Shown here: piece by piece, positions 10,462 through 21,857 of the stretch
Position numbering within the stretch: position 1 is the stretch's first letter
Layout: each line of letters begins with the position of its first letter
Source of the DNA: Micrasema longulum
Lineage: Eukaryota > Arthropoda > Insecta > Trichoptera > Brachycentridae
Direction of reading: 5' to 3'
DNA length: 64,000 nucleotides
NCBI GenBank assembly: GCA_022494885.1
Contig: JAGVSM010001714.1
Span: 1-64,000 of the forward strand
Program-made: the position numbers and the translations under genes
Notes under the pieces: model-generated
The model's input: the letters and a program-made list of their open reading frames with translations, nothing else
What the model was told of the DNA's origin: nothing
The model's database searches: none

Positions 10462-10640
10462 ATTGTGGTTCCGTAGCTAGTGTTGTAGACTCACGGATCA
10501 ATTGTCCAAGGTTAGCATCCCGCTCTACCACAACTTAATTCCCATTTTGTAAAAGGTAGTGAGTTATTTACAACTCGTAAAAAATGGCCACCAAAATTCA
10601 AATATTAGGGAAATCATAAGATCTTAAGTGTTTCTTTTTT
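10462..10640 (+). mobile_element. SINE-3 copy
   Basis: The tRNA-like head has tgtggttccgtagctagtgt and a weak B box (ggttagcatccc). The body has ctctaccacaacttaattcc and gtgagttatttacaactcg. It is colinear with the minus-strand copy at 40384. Confidence 0.7.
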
Positions 10641-10731
10641 TTTTTAAAAAAAAGGGGAAAGGTTGGTATAGTTAAAATATTTAGAATGGTTAAAAGATTA
10701 ACATATTTCTTTTTAAAAAATCATGATCATT

Positions 10732-10842
10732 GGCACTCCAATCGCAGCGTATCTAGATAAAGTTTGTTACATTGAAAGTAAGGTGATCAGTCTTAAGATT
10801 CGGGTATCAGTCCTTCAGGGACGTGAAATATTGCAGTTAACA
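10732..10842 (-). mobile_element. SINE-1 3' fragment
   Basis: On the minus strand the body segment cgctgcgattggagtgcc and the region around gactgatcacctta are kept. Both ends are lost. Confidence 0.6.
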
Positions 10843-10865
10843 TTATTTTTCTAAATGTAACTTAT

Positions 10866-10885
10866 AACCACTTACCGACTTTTTT
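10866..10885 (+). repeat. Left copy of a 20-bp inverted repeat
   Basis: The sequence aaccacttaccgactttttt is the exact reverse complement of 11555-11574. The two flank the PLE nuclease fragment on the minus strand, so they may belong to the same element. Confidence 0.6.
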
Positions 10886-11244
10886 ACCAGATTTGAGACG
10901 TACTCGTCTCTTCACCAGTACTCCAATTAAACTAACATGCAAAACCCACTATACACCGGCACCATAGTTGTTGCTCAAAAATATAAAACCAACTTGCCAT
11001 GCATTTTAGTAGGCAACCCTTACATGCATTGATTAGATTTTGAATATGTTTAATGTTGCTGGAGAAATACTTGAAAAAAGAGGAAGGTGATAAAAAGAAG
11101 GGTGTGAGATTAATTGGTATAGGGAGACTGTTACAATGGATCATCGTATAATGGGCTATATTGAAAGGTTGTTTGATTATTGATCAAATATAAAAAAATA
11201 AAATATTTCCTTATGTGAAATATTACCATATTATTTTACATGTA
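10886..11244. other. Unassigned, possibly 3' part of the PLE fragment
   Basis: It lies between the 20-bp inverted repeat and the nuclease frame. A 70-codon minus frame at 10932-11144 shows no known motif. Confidence 0.35.
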
Positions 11245-11600
11245 TTATAATCCTTTATTATTTGTATGGAAGATTTTAACTCCAGTATCTTCATTAACGT
11301 CAAAATCAAAATTGATTAGGTGATTTGCGAATTCGGAGAAACCGTAATTGTGAAGACACCTCATCTGTTCTTTAACACGAATACCAAAATTTCTTGAGGT
11401 TTTTCCAACGTATACTGAAGACCGGAATTGCATTTTAATTGACACCTGAATTATTTAATAAACATTTTTTTTCTTTATTATTTTGCAATAATTTACCAAT
11501 ATAGTTATTTGTAAATAAAGCAGGTTTGACATTATTTGGTTGGCAATTGGACATAAAAAAGTCGGTAAGTGGTTTTCTACAAATGTTTGACCGCAAAGTT
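11245..11600 (-). pseudogene. Penelope-like element, GIY-YIG endonuclease fragment
   Basis: The minus frame 11245-11445 contains VYVGKTSRNFGIRVKEQ and FSEFANHLINF. The first gives the YIG half (YVG), the conserved Arg of the GKT-RNF segment and the Glu of the next helix. The upstream half, with the GIY strand and CxxC, is out of frame: upstream codons near 11460-11580 read LFTNN and IGKLLQNN. It is closely similar to the plus-strand fragment at 53516. It is a decayed domain of a PLE polyprotein; no reverse-transcriptase part is present. Confidence 0.7.
11555..11574 (-). repeat. Right copy of a 20-bp inverted repeat
   Basis: Exact reverse complement of 10866-10885. Confidence 0.6.
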
Positions 11601-12787
11601 ACTGCTTTAAATTAAAATAAAATAATATTTAAACCTTACAATAGCCATCGAGTCGAAAGCGCTCGTCCAGGATTTATATTACACGTAGAACTGTTTAATT
11701 CTTCATCCACCGGGACGCGGATGAAAAAGTATACTTTTACTTTACCCGTATTTCTCATTGCGACCCTGGAAGATAATTTTACTTCTGTGTCTGTTTGTTC
11801 CAGATGGGCGAATATTTTTTTGCCTCGCATAATAACATAAGTATGTTTTGTGAGGCGGAAAACATAATTCGGAAAATCTTTTTGTTGCTCCACTATCTGC
11901 CCTATTGAGACGAATTTTTCCGCTTGGACAGAAACCATTGGGTAAACTGCCCATTGGCCAAACAATTATGACGCTAACAAGTATCACATGTCACGTTTAC
12001 AAAAATATTTAGTGTAATGTGATATTTTATATTTATTTTGAATGCAGGTGTAATTGCACTGTGAAATTCGATCGCTTCCTGATAATGTGATATGTTTAAA
12101 TTGAAATATTTTTCAAGTACCCTCTAAAGGAAACAATTATGATAAGCGTCTGTAGTGGAAAATAGCTTGTTTATGATGTTATGATAGGTATATTTAATAC
12201 AATATTTTAAATATTTAATTAATATTTATGCATTCAATTTTTGTGTATTAATTTATTGCCAAACGTCATTTTTTTGTCCCCTCACCAGTTAAATTAAAGG
12301 CGTTGTTTATATCACTTAAGTTTCAAAACGTATGCACGAAAAAAATATAATAGAAATAGCAATATGTGTATATAAATAAATCAACATCGATACTGTTTTC
12401 AATGAGAAAAGGAAACAAAGGTAAATGAAAATTTAAAAAAAATGAATGATGCCAAAAACGGTCACTGCAAACGCCACATGTCCTATGTGATGCATAATAT
12501 AACAACGGTATCCTATAAGAGAAAAATAGTCCTTCGGAAATAATGTTCAAAATATTAGTTTCTAAATAGACAATCTTCAAATAATATTTGTAATCTGCAA
12601 GCTTGTTTTAGTACTAAAGAAACGCGACTAGATTAAAGACGTAAACCATATTGTTTTTTTTTACATGGAGAAATAAGTTGAGGTAATCGAGTTTCATCGT
12701 TCACTGAAAACGGACTGGATGCTGGGCGCACTTTATGGATATTTTTTCTGTATGAAGATAAAAACGGTGGTGGAGATTTATAAAAAA
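11575..12787. other. Unassigned; includes a short SINE-1 extension fragment
   Basis: On the minus strand, 11641-11671 reads tggacgagcgctttcgactc, the block that precedes the SINE-1 head at 2900 and 61674. A 109-codon minus frame at 11636-11965 ends in this repeat and has no recognised domain. From 12000 to 12787 the sequence is AT-rich without features. Confidence 0.4.
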
Positions 12788-13451
12788 CTAGCGGACCCGA
12801 CAGACGTTGTCCTGCTCGAACGTTGGCTTGCCTGCTATTAGTTTGGTAAATGACTTTTCATTATAAGTAGGTACCTGGGTACTTGTTTGTGATTGAATTT
12901 CAAAATTAAAAATTATAAATATTCAAGTATTGCATTTAAGTAGGTACCTAGGTACTTGTTCATGGTTAAATTCCAAAACATAAAATAATTCATTTTCAAA
13001 TATATAATTCTTTTTGCAGATGTCGAACTCGGCTCATCTCACCAAAAAGGTTGCGCTTTATTCATGAATGCGATTTTCAAAAATGTATAATATGTGTAAA
13101 AATAAATAAATGGGAAAAAATTATAAGGAATGAAAGGAAATTATCTGATTGGGATCCATAAAAAGTGAATGCTGTTTGTAAAAATTCACAAACGAACTTT
13201 TTTAAACACAAAAAAACAAGATCATTCATTTTTTTTATATGCATTCTCGTCGGATGCAACCCTACTAGGTCGATGAAAAAAAGATTTGTGCTTTTAACTT
13301 TATTTTTACAGATTTGATTTAAAATTTTAATATCCACGAACACGCGCGGCGCAAATATCTATATTTCGCCGAAAACCGCACGTAAATCGGTTGAGCCGTT
13401 TAGGAGGAGTTCAGTGACATCACACGTACAGAACAAGTAAACATATAAAGA
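12788..13451 (-). mobile_element. Non-autonomous Helitron
   Basis: On the minus strand the element starts TCTTTATATG at 13451 and ends in CTAG at 12788, inserted between A and T as Helitrons are. Just before the end is the hairpin-forming ggacaacgtctgtcgggtcc. The 5' part has tcctcctaaacggctcaacc, common to many arthropod Helitrons. At 664 bp it carries no Rep/helicase. Its sister in opposite orientation is at 47874-48554. Confidence 0.75.
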
Positions 13452-14220
13452 TAACAATTATTTTAATTATTTTCTTATCAACACGGTTTCTATAAAACAT
13501 TATTATTAAGTTGTACCTAGATATTGTAATAAATACGGCAAAAGGACACTGCAATATAGTAAGCATAAAATATGTAACATGTTGCCAAACAAAATCAAGA
13601 TCAGTGACTTAAATACAAGACTACAGAAATGAGGCGTATGCTCAAATTAATGCCAACGGAAAAAAGTTTTTCGTATCAACAAAATTTTTTTTTTTCAAAA
13701 AATATAATACAATTTAAAATGGTAAAATATGTAATGTTTTTTAAATAAAACCTACTGACGAGTTGTATGTTAACAATTTAGCAGGACTTTAATTTTGAGA
13801 TTATTGCGTAAATATTTTTGAAAAAATACATTTAAAAAAAAGTTGGCTGCAGCTTACAGCAATACAGCGCAAACCAAAACCGAGGAGAGTTATGTTCGAC
13901 TGTCTATAATGAAAAATCGATATTTGTGTACGAAAATGAGTATATTTGCATTAACATTTAAATTATCTTCGTCGGTAACCATGTTTGGAAAAAATATATA
14001 TATGCATATTCTGCTTTTCATACAGAAACTTAATTTAACTTTGTAGATACAATTTAAGATAAATGTAAACCTCCCATTGTTATCGGGGCCCTGGAGTTCC
14101 TAACAGTCGCATAATTAAATCTGTCTTTTTACTTCGATCTTCCAAGGTAAGTAAATTAAGAGATATCAATTAACACATGATTGAATTGAATCATACATTT
14201 GGTATGTGAATCGTTTAATA
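13452..14220. other. Unassigned; weak repD match
   Basis: At 13515-13600, acctagatattgtaataaat and the following cggcaaaaggacactgca resemble 21765-21857 (repD). A 67-codon plus frame at 13843 has no domain. Confidence 0.4.
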
Positions 14221-14284
14221 GACTGTGGTTCCGTGACTAGTGTTGCGGACTCACAGATCAGAGATCCGAAGTTCGAGCCCTGAG
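14221..14284 (+). mobile_element. SINE-3 head fragment
   Basis: gactgtggttccgtgactag and the following tgttgcggactcac, then gaagttcgagccctgag, match the first 65 bp of SINE-3. It is followed at 14300-14370 by a piece of repB (cagataataaatatgctatt, gattgcgcagaacag). Confidence 0.65.
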
Positions 14285-15179
14285 TGTAGCCATAAATTCA
14301 AAGCAGATAATAAATATGCTATTTTTCATTCAAATTCCGGGTAAAAGATTGCGCAGAACAGAGATAATATTTTTATTTTTTCAAATTGAAAAAATGTCAG
14401 GAGAAGAGTCTCTCAGATTAATTTGTAATTATTTTTGGTGTGTCTAGTCACTCCACTTACATCAGTCACAATAAATAAAAAAATACAAAAAAAAATCATT
14501 TTATTTTTTACTCTGTGGTATGAGATAATAAATTCATCAGTTTCCTTTTCAGCCCGTTAGTCTATTTGTTTCAGGACTAGAGTTTTGAACGCTTCGTTTT
14601 TTTAAATATTTATTTTCCAACGTATCTATATTCAATTGATTTTAAAGTCCAGGTGCCAGAAAATTTTAGTTCCTTTGTCCATATTTTTATCATTTTTCTC
14701 GTGTCTAGTTTACTTCCTAAGGGGATGACCGTCTAACGCCACGGGAGCATTTTTCCCCGTGTTTTCCTTCAACAAACAGTGTAGAGTTACTGAGGGCAGA
14801 AATAACGAGGCGTCCGGTTCAAATAAACTGAGGGGAATCCAGTGGAAATATAACAAGAACTGATAAATCGTTATCCGAGAAGATAAACTCAATACAATTA
14901 TGTTGTGTTTTGAAACAAACAAAAAATTCCTCATATATATTTGTAACGTTGTAGAAATTTACCACATCCTTGAAATAGAAAAGGTTTAAAAGCGATTTTC
15001 GCGATACTGATTATCTTAAAGAATAAATTAATTAACTATTTTTGTATTCACCACTATAAATTCTCTCTCTTCATAGTAAAGTGATATTTTTTTTTTTTTT
15101 ATGCATATATTTATTTTTGTTAATCTTTGCTTTTAATTTTTGTATAAAATTGTAAGATTCAATATGTCCATGTATTTAT
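14285..15179. other. Unassigned; repB fragment at its left edge
   Basis: Apart from 14300-14370 nothing matches. A 74-codon minus frame at 14710-14934 shows no motif. Poly-T lies at 15090-15102. Confidence 0.4.
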
Positions 15180-15297
15180 AATTTTCTCAAACTGAACGGT
15201 TTGGGTAGGTAGGAAGAAATTGCCTTAAGGCAATATGCCCGCCCTCATATGTATATTTATTGTATATGTATATAAAGTGTTAATAAATAAATAAAAG
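15180..15297 (+). mobile_element. LINE 3'-end relic
   Basis: ggaagaaattgccttaaggc followed by aatatgcccgccctcatatg and an (aaat)n tail is a typical 3' end of insect non-LTR elements. The same end is found inverted at 50880-51010. No coding part is attached. Confidence 0.55.
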
Positions 15298-15391
15298 GGA
15301 CGCTGGATAGCATCACCCTTGGATCTCATGGTCATGTTTTTCTTGGGAAAAAACATTTCTGTAAGCTGTTTTCGTCAAGTATATAAATATT

Positions 15392-15590
15392 GGCGGCCTC
15401 CGTGGTGTAGTGGTCAAGACGCTTAACTTACGCACGGAAGGTTCCGGGTTCGATTCCCGGTGAGAACACAAAAATTAAAATGTATTTTTTCTCAAGCCTG
15501 GGTGTTCTGTGATGTAATTCACCACTGTTATTGGGCCTCCTGGCCTGTTGTGGTGCATAAATAAAAAATAAAATAAAATAAAAATAAACA
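15392..15590 (+). mobile_element. SINE-2 copy
   Basis: Complete. It starts ggcggcctccgtggtgtagt (A-box-like) and has ggttccgggttcgattcccg (B-box). The body has cctgggtgttctgtgatgta and the 3' part gcctcctggcctgttgtggt. It ends in a (aaaat)n tail. The tRNA-like head is not a functional tRNA gene because it runs straight into the SINE body. Confidence 0.85.
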
Positions 15591-15917
15591 GGTGCGTAGG
15601 TTTTCACGGTCAATGTTATAAATAATATGTGTCTTTTTTTGGTGAGCCCGTGTAAATTTGATTCGTTCTGACGTTTGAGCTACCATTGCAGGAGCCTTCT
15701 TTGGGATAAACTGTGTGGTTTATAGAAAAAATATGTGTTTGTCTCCTAGAAATTTGTACCATGTCACAGTCGGCAGTAGGCACAGTTTGTATCATTATTC
15801 GTAGTGTGTAGCGCCGGGAACCACGCTGAGTTTAATTTCAGCCCGTCGTCTATGGTTATGTTATTTGGGTGTTCGTGTATTTCAATAGGGAATCAACCTT
15901 TTTTTACATCATAAAAG
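15591..15917. other. Unassigned sequence
   Basis: Less AT-rich than average around 15760-15860 (gtgtgtagcgccgggaacca); no frame or family recognised. Confidence 0.4.
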
Positions 15918-16142
15918 TAAAAGGGGTCCATTAAATAATGTCCAATAAAAAAAATTAAAAAATTGACACTTATTAGTAAATGTAGCATAATTTTTTTTTT
16001 AAATTTGTAATTTTGGATTCCCGCTAAAACGGTTATTGCATTGGCCACGCCCTTAATACGTCACGAATCATGTTCACTATCAACTTTGTTCAAAACCGTT
16101 GAAAAATTTATAGAAAATCGTCACTAATCTTGATGTCACAAC

Positions 16143-16812
16143 CACTGGCGGCTCCTGACTGAAAACATTGGCAGTGCATTTCTTTACATTTTTTCAACTT
16201 GTACACAAAGTTAAATAATATTATAACAATATGACAGGTCTGACGTGATAAATGAGCAACAGTATGACAGATGACACCCGCGCATCGGAACCAGGAACGG
16301 TAAATTCGCCTAACATTATACGCACGTTATAGGATACTAAATCAACTAAATTCGTACTAATATCATGTCATTACGCATGTTCAAAGTGACATTGAAAACG
16401 AACTTCAAACTTCAAATCTGCCATGTGTTGGCAATGCCCGGAGTATGTATATTATCTTCTCCCTCTAGCGCACGATTCACCGGCATAAAGCGTTGTCTAT
16501 CTCGCTCAAATGACAATCTTAGGAGATATGTCATAGAAATTTGGGGTAAAGAATTGTGCAAAACAGAACATGCACGAAGACGATTGCGCATGCGTAGACA
16601 AAATGAGAAAATCGTCCGCTAGAGTCGATCTCGCTAGATCTTTTGGCGCTAGTATTGAATATTATGATGTTTACGAGTATAATATTGCAAGAAATCCCTG
16701 TTTCTTTGTACCTATAACATATTTTTACTATTAATAAAATTACTAATTTGTTTCCACATATTTTTACTTGTCAGTGCAATGCTCTTATGAACATACTAAG
16801 AAACCGCCTCTG
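16143..16812. mobile_element. Non-autonomous hAT-type element
   Basis: The 670-bp insert in repA begins cactggcggctcctgac and ends aagaaaccgcctctg. Read inward, the right end is cagaggcggtttctt, matching the left end. The flanking 8 bp are gtcacaac (16135-16142) and gttacaac (16813-16820), a target duplication with one mismatch. Ends of CA-GGCGG type plus 8-bp duplication fit hAT. The interior holds repB; an 85-codon frame at 16365-16622 is repB sequence, not a transposase. Confidence 0.75.
16330..16640 (+). repeat. repB copy inside the hAT element
   Basis: gtcattacgcatgttcaaag, cacgattcaccggcataaag and cgattgcgcatgcgtagaca recur at 18680-18935, and in part at 14300-14370. It may be the ordinary interior of this hAT family. 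Confidence 0.6.
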
Positions 16813-17055
16813 GTTACAACTGTCAATTCCAAACATGTCGCGTTTTTCTATTGACATATTTTTTTGTATTTTGTTTTTTAAAGTTATATATGAAAACATT
16901 TATCCGCAATATCCATATTGATTTTGAAAATACAATTAATTACTCGAAATCCATTTCATACATTTTTATCGGATTTTGTACGACATGATATTTCCCTATT
17001 AACTCTTTTATCACTCGTGCACTGTAATTTCTAGGTTTGTGTAAAATCTTTGGAT

Positions 17056-17700
17056 TATTATAGATAACTTATACAGCGCCACTTTCGTAATATAATACCT
17101 CAAGGGCGCTTTACAAAGTGATTATATAAAGAAATAAATTTAATTTTTAATTCCTTAATTTGTAATTGAAGAAAAACAATGTACTTTGTCATCACATGCT
17201 AAGGATTTATTCAAATGATTTATAGAACAAGTAAATTTTAAGTTTTTTCCGAAACATCACTTAACTCTCACAGTCTCGCACCTCTGCTGGGAGAGCATTC
17301 CATGCTGTAATGCGCAAATGCGCGTTCGCCGAATTTAGTGCGCTGTTTGCGTAGAGGTATAACGTAGATGTAGCTGATCTAAGCGTAAGACGTCTGTCTG
17401 CCAGTTTATTTGGAATGCAGAGTTCCCTTAGATATTTTGGAGCAGAGTTGTGCAGTGACTTATTCATAAGCCAACATAGTTTGAATTACACCCTCTGTGG
17501 AAAACGTAACCAGTGTAATTCTCGAAGTAGTGGAGTGATATGATTGAACTTAGAGATTCCAAAAACAAGTCTCGCTGCGGCATTCAATACAGACTGTAGG
17601 CGAGTCATCTTATTCATTGGTGGACCTGCGTACATACCATTACAATAATCGACTCTGGACATTACAAACGCATTCATTAATTGACGAGAGGCATCATATC
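17056..17700 (-). pseudogene. L2-type LINE, reverse-transcriptase C-terminus and 3' end
   Basis: Minus strand. The frame 17486-17677 reads SRVDYCNGMYAGPP, NAAARLVFGI and PLLRELHWLRFPQRV; frame 17261-17467 continues with YLRELCIPNKLADRRLTLRS and ITAWNALPAEVR. This is the conserved tail of the L2 (CR1-like) family: the YCN box, then HWLP-type and WN-LP-type boxes. A frameshift lies near 17480 and the first Met is not meaningful. The 3' end (about 17056-17115) carries gcgcccttgaggtat and gtggcgctgtataagtta, shared with the other L2 copies. Confidence 0.85.
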
Positions 17701-18109
17701 GGCTGTTTAGCAGCTATCCGCTTTCTATTCATTAACTTGTGATTTGCAATGTTATTCTTACTTATATTTACAGTCTGCTGCTGTATGCATGCTGTTTTTT
17801 TCGCCATTGTATGTAACTAAATCAACTTCGATTCAACTATCGATTGCCATTTTAAATAGGATGCTCATGGACGAAAATTGTGTAATTCACTTAGATCAAT
17901 CGTTGGCAAAATATATATATTGAAATATTATGTCCCTGATTGTACTTTAAGAATAATTTATTTGTCACTTTCAGATTTAATTATAAGATACGCTTTAACC
18001 TAATAGCCTTTTTCAGTAATACAAACATAAACCTTTTTCAGAAATTACAAATTTAAATGATCAAATTATTAATTTAAAAAAAATCTACTGTCAGCGACAC
18101 GATATTCCA
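17701..18109. other. Unassigned AT-rich sequence
   Basis: No frame or family recognised; it separates two LINE relics. Confidence 0.45.
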
Positions 18110-18650
18110 ATATCCTTATTGTATAAATCTATAAATATTTTATCCGTTAGAGCTTTATTATGGTCCAAGCTGGTTTCTCAGCATGCGTTTCTATCTGAAT
18201 ATAGAAATAAATTAAAGCATGTTTGTAATACTCGGTTCACTAGCGTGGATGGACTAGCTCAATTTTATTTATTCAAAAATAAACACGGGAAAATAACACT
18301 AGACTACAATATACCAAAAATGTATAATATGTTCCCATTAAATAAAAAAAATCAAAAAAACTTATCTGGCTCAAGGGAAAGACGTCTGCTGAAAATCTGT
18401 TTTTTATAATGAATTTTTTTTGTGTTTTTTTTTTGTCATTTTTTAATTTTTGCTGTACATGGAAATACATATTTTTCTTTTTTTCAATAGTAATGATGGT
18501 TTTTTTATGTTATAGAATATAAGAGATAAGATTATGTATATATATTAGAACTTAACTACGTATAAGTACCTGCTGACGAACTGTATTTTATGCAGTTCTG
18601 TAGGACTTGATAATTTATATTTTTGTATGCTTTTGATAAATAAATAAATA
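18110..18650 (+). pseudogene. LINE C-terminal and 3'-UTR relic
   Basis: The frame 18119-18409 starts at an internal Met and contains INILSVRALLWSKLV and later NIPKMYNMFPLNKK, which has the look of the last 90 residues of a Jockey/I-like LINE polyprotein. A 3' UTR with acctgctgacgaactgtatt and an (aaat)n tail at about 18638-18655 follows. The reverse-transcriptase core is absent. Assignment is by resemblance only. Confidence 0.5.
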
Positions 18651-18679
18651 ATATAAAAATATAAAAAAATAACTAAATT

Positions 18680-18935
18680 TGTACTTGTAGTGCGTCATTA
18701 CGCATGTTCAAAGTGAGGTTACAAACAAACTTCTTACTTCTTTTCTCCCTCAAATGCACGATTCGCTGGTACGAAACTTAGTCGCTCAAATCATGTTTTA
18801 GCAGATAATAAATAAGATATTTTTCATTTGTCTTACAAATTCAGGGAAAAGGATTGCGCAGAACAGAATATACACCGTGACGATTGCGCATGCGTCGACA
18901 AGATGAGAACATCTGCGAATGTGGATAAACTATTC
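18680..18935 (+). repeat. repB copy
   Basis: gcgtcattacgcatgttcaa, aaatgcacgattcgctggta and gacgattgcgcatgcgtcga match 16330-16640. No terminal repeats are visible here. Confidence 0.65.
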
Positions 18936-19136
18936 TATGTTCTAGCTTAATGATTCAAAAGATCGCTGTATTGCTGAAGTGCTATCCTCACTTTACTAAA
19001 TAATTTGATACTTATCTTTGATGTCTGTCAACAGTCCGACTTTTCGAGGATGAGTTTTACGTGATTTCATTACATCAGGTCACATTGGATTGTTCTACTA
19101 TATCCTCACACTAGAGTTAGAGCAGTTAGAGGGAAC

Positions 19137-20215
19137 ATAGAACATACAGTTTACAGTAAATAATAAACTATAATAATAGACTACAATCAGAAGTCGTAAA
19201 CGGGTTTAGTTCCGATGTTGTAAATGTACCCTCAGGCGTTCCACAAGGATCGCATTTGGGGCCATTACTATTTATAATTTTTTATCAATGACATTGGTAA
19301 GTGCTTTAAATTTGTAAATTTTTTACTTTTTGCTGATGACATGAAAATATATTTAAAAATAAAATCTAATTTAGACTGTGTCAAACTCCAAGAAGATCTC
19401 GATAGATTAAACTTATATTGTAAACAAACTAAAATTGAATATTAAAAAATGCTTTGTGTTCACATTTTCAAGGAACAACTTTGAAATCATCCATAATTAT
19501 TGCCTTGACTATCAAGTACTTACTAAAGTTAATAAGATGCAGAATTTCGGATTTTTCCTTGACAATAAGTTAACGTTTGAGGCACATATCAACTCGATTG
19601 TGAAAAAATTATACCAAATGTCCTCTTCCGTATAGGGAGAGAATTCAATCATGCGCGCACTCTTAGAATTTTTTACTTTACATTTGTTCGAAGTCAATTA
19701 GAATTCGCAACCCCCGCTTGGAGCCCTCAATACAAAAAATACATTAACCGAATTGAATCTATACAATCAAAATTTAATCGTATTGCAACTTTAGACGGTT
19801 GACTCAAAATACAGGCCCAGATGAATCTATAAACTTACCTAAACTCCAAACTCACCAAACTCGCAGGAACATAGCTGACGCCATTTTTATGTATAAAACT
19901 TTAAATAACACGATAGATTGCCCTAAGATTCTATCACTTATTAACTTCCCAGTAACGCAGACCAGAAACCAATCTCTTTTTAAAATTTCTAAATGTTCAT
20001 CTAAATCTTTTCAAAATTCATTTGTAAATAGAACCTGCAATATGTGTAATCAGAAATGAAATTGTATTGATATTAATAACATATCTTTAACTTCCTTTAA
20101 AAATGAAATTTCCTATAATAATTCAAGTTATGATGTTGCGCCTTGAATCCGCAGCGTATATTATGTAGGTTATGTGCAGTTCTGTATGTAGGCACATAAT
20201 AAATGTACACTGTAT
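19137..20215 (+). pseudogene. Jockey/CR1-like LINE, RT palm to C-terminus
   Basis: Translated in shifting frames the order is: GVPQGSHLGPLLF (about 19237), INDIG, FADDMKIYLKIKS (about 19322, with intact catalytic Asp pair), DLDRLNLYCKQT, LDNKLTFEAHINSIVKKL, then RSQLEFATPAWSPQY and INRIESIQSKF. The last part (19799-20059) has DAIFMYKTLNNTIDCP. At least four frameshifts and a stop break it. The N-terminal part and endonuclease are missing. It is related in plan to the relics at 31027 and 31656. Confidence 0.8.
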
Positions 20216-20227
20216 GGTCAACTATAG

Positions 20228-20560
20228 TTGTATTTATTTTATTTTATTTTATTTATTGATTTACACGCCCAGTGGGCTTTTACATATTTTAGAAATTACA
20301 TTTAAGTGCAGCAGTGAAATATGAATATGTAAATTTGGTTAAAATTAAAGATAACATAAGAAAAGCTAAAAGATACAATAATAAGTAAAAATCAGGAAAT
20401 GTACCAACATAGGTATATGGTACATAGAAAAATATTTGAAAAATTTACATATGAAAACATACACGCATACATATACATACATATAAGTTTATACATTATT
20501 AAAGAGATACATGAAAAAAAGAAATAGTAAATAAAGAAAAATATTAAGAAATTTTACATA
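20228..20560 (-). mobile_element. LINE 3'-end relic
   Basis: On the minus strand, tgtaaaagcccactgggcgt is followed by aaat-type tail units at the plus-strand left edge (20228-20258). A similar end is at 55170-55450. The inner part is AT-rich 3' UTR-like sequence. Confidence 0.4.
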
Positions 20561-20639
20561 AATTAATTTATAACCTTTTGAATACTTAACCTATATTTAT
20601 ATAAAGAGAGACAAAATTATTATATATTATAATGTGCAA

Positions 20640-20900
20640 CTGTGTGACCAATATTCAAAAGCAGATATATTTTTAATAATATGTATTACATTTACATTTC
20701 TTGTAATATAAGTTTTGTATGATTAGTTATTTTATGTTGTGTATAATTTTAATGTGACAACATTTACAATAACAATATAAAAGCCTCTTATTCGACTTTA
20801 TATGTATTTATAATATAATTGTATCTTATAAATTTATAAATGTCTGTTGGCTTTCCAATGAAATAAAAAATAAATAAATCGATAAATAAATAAAATAAAT
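20640..20900 (+). mobile_element. LINE 3'-UTR relic
   Basis: It ends with gtctgttggctttccaatga and an (aaat)n tail at 20868-20900, a common end of insect LINEs. No coding part is left. Confidence 0.45.
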
Positions 20901-21420
20901 AAGCATTGCATAATAAGCAAGGTAAAAAATAAACAACTTAAATCTATGAAAGTCTTCACTTAACTGAGAAACCAACCAAGGTTCATTATATAAATGATTC
21001 GATTAAAATAACCCCTATTTCATAATAAAGCAAGGTCATCGCACTAACTTGACAACTTGACCATCTTTTCGTAGAAATAACATTTCTCTCAATTAACTTC
21101 ATTCACAAACATTTCATCGCTAGCAATTGTTATTATTATGGAATGGGGAACATAAATCCATATTCCAATTACGTGTGACCATAGACTGTGGAATATAGTG
21201 CTGTCTAAAGACAAGACGTAACACGAAACAAGTTAGGAATAGACTATAATAAAAATTATATTGAGTTCCCGCTGATGATAAAATGGAGGTTCATTGATCC
21301 ATTCATACAAACTGGAACCAACTCCATTCATGGCGGTCAGTCTGTCGTACACTCATTTCCAGGGACGAACAAGGAATTCAAATAATAATTTATAAGGTTT
21401 CAGTATAAAAATGATTTTTC
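20901..21420. other. Unassigned sequence
   Basis: Nothing recognised between the LINE tail and the SINE at 21421. Confidence 0.45.
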
Positions 21421-21680
21421 GTCGGCCTCGTGGTGTAACGGTCAGCGCGTGTCTACCACGCAAGAGGTCCCGGGTTCGATTCCCGACATGGTTGATATGA
21501 AATATTTATTCAAAGGGTGTTTCCACACTCGAATATTTCATAGCCCCTGGATTTGTACCTGAAGCATAAGACCGATCATCTTACCTTCGTGCAACAAAAA
21601 TGATCAAGATACACTGCGATTGGCGTACCAATGCAGTGCCCTATGCACAATTAGGTGTGAAAAGGAAAGGATGATGATAA
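21421..21680 (+). mobile_element. SINE-1, full-length copy
   Basis: The best copy in the window. The head gtcggcctcgtggtgtaacg (A-box-like) is followed by gaggtcccgggttcgattcc (B box). The body has ggtgtttccacactcgaata, ctgaagcataagaccgatca and gcgattggcgtaccaatgca. The tail is gatgatgataag. Its tRNA-like head continues into the SINE body, so it is not a tRNA gene. Confidence 0.85.
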
Positions 21681-21764
21681 GAATGATTATCTAAATAAAT
21701 AACATCTTTAAACGCAGACTGGTACATGTTTGCAATACCAGGTTTACTGGCACAGGGCAAGCTG

Positions 21765-21857
21765 TTCCTAAATATTGTAATTAATATGGCAAAAGTACAC
21801 AGCGATACAGCATCTTATAGCGAAAATATGCAACGAGTTGTCAAACTACAATTTTGT
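21765..21857 (+). repeat. repD fragment
   Basis: gttcctaaatattgtaatta, ggcaaaagtacacagcgata and tgcaacgagttgtcaaac resemble 13515-13600. It borders the FB copy at 21858. Confidence 0.4.

Larger units (their letters stand above)
15918..16995 (+). repeat. repA copy, interrupted by an hAT element
   Basis: repA is a dispersed repeat of about 560 bp. The left half (15918-16142) has ggattcccgctaaaacggtt, ttgcattggccacgccctta and atacgtcacgaatcatgttc. The right half (16813-16995) has aaacatgtcgcgtttttcta and gaaatccatttcatacattt. Copies at 36190-36690 and 55738-56045 show the joined order without the insert. No coding sequence is visible. Confidence 0.7.

Noticed and set aside
15392..15465. tRNA-like sequence that could be called a tRNA gene (also at 21421, 40384, 61262)
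   Set aside because: A and B boxes are present, but each continues into a repeated SINE body and arms do not pair well; they are SINE heads.
16365..16622. 85-codon frame inside the hAT element
   Set aside because: The same DNA recurs at 18680 without an open frame, so it is repeat sequence by chance open.
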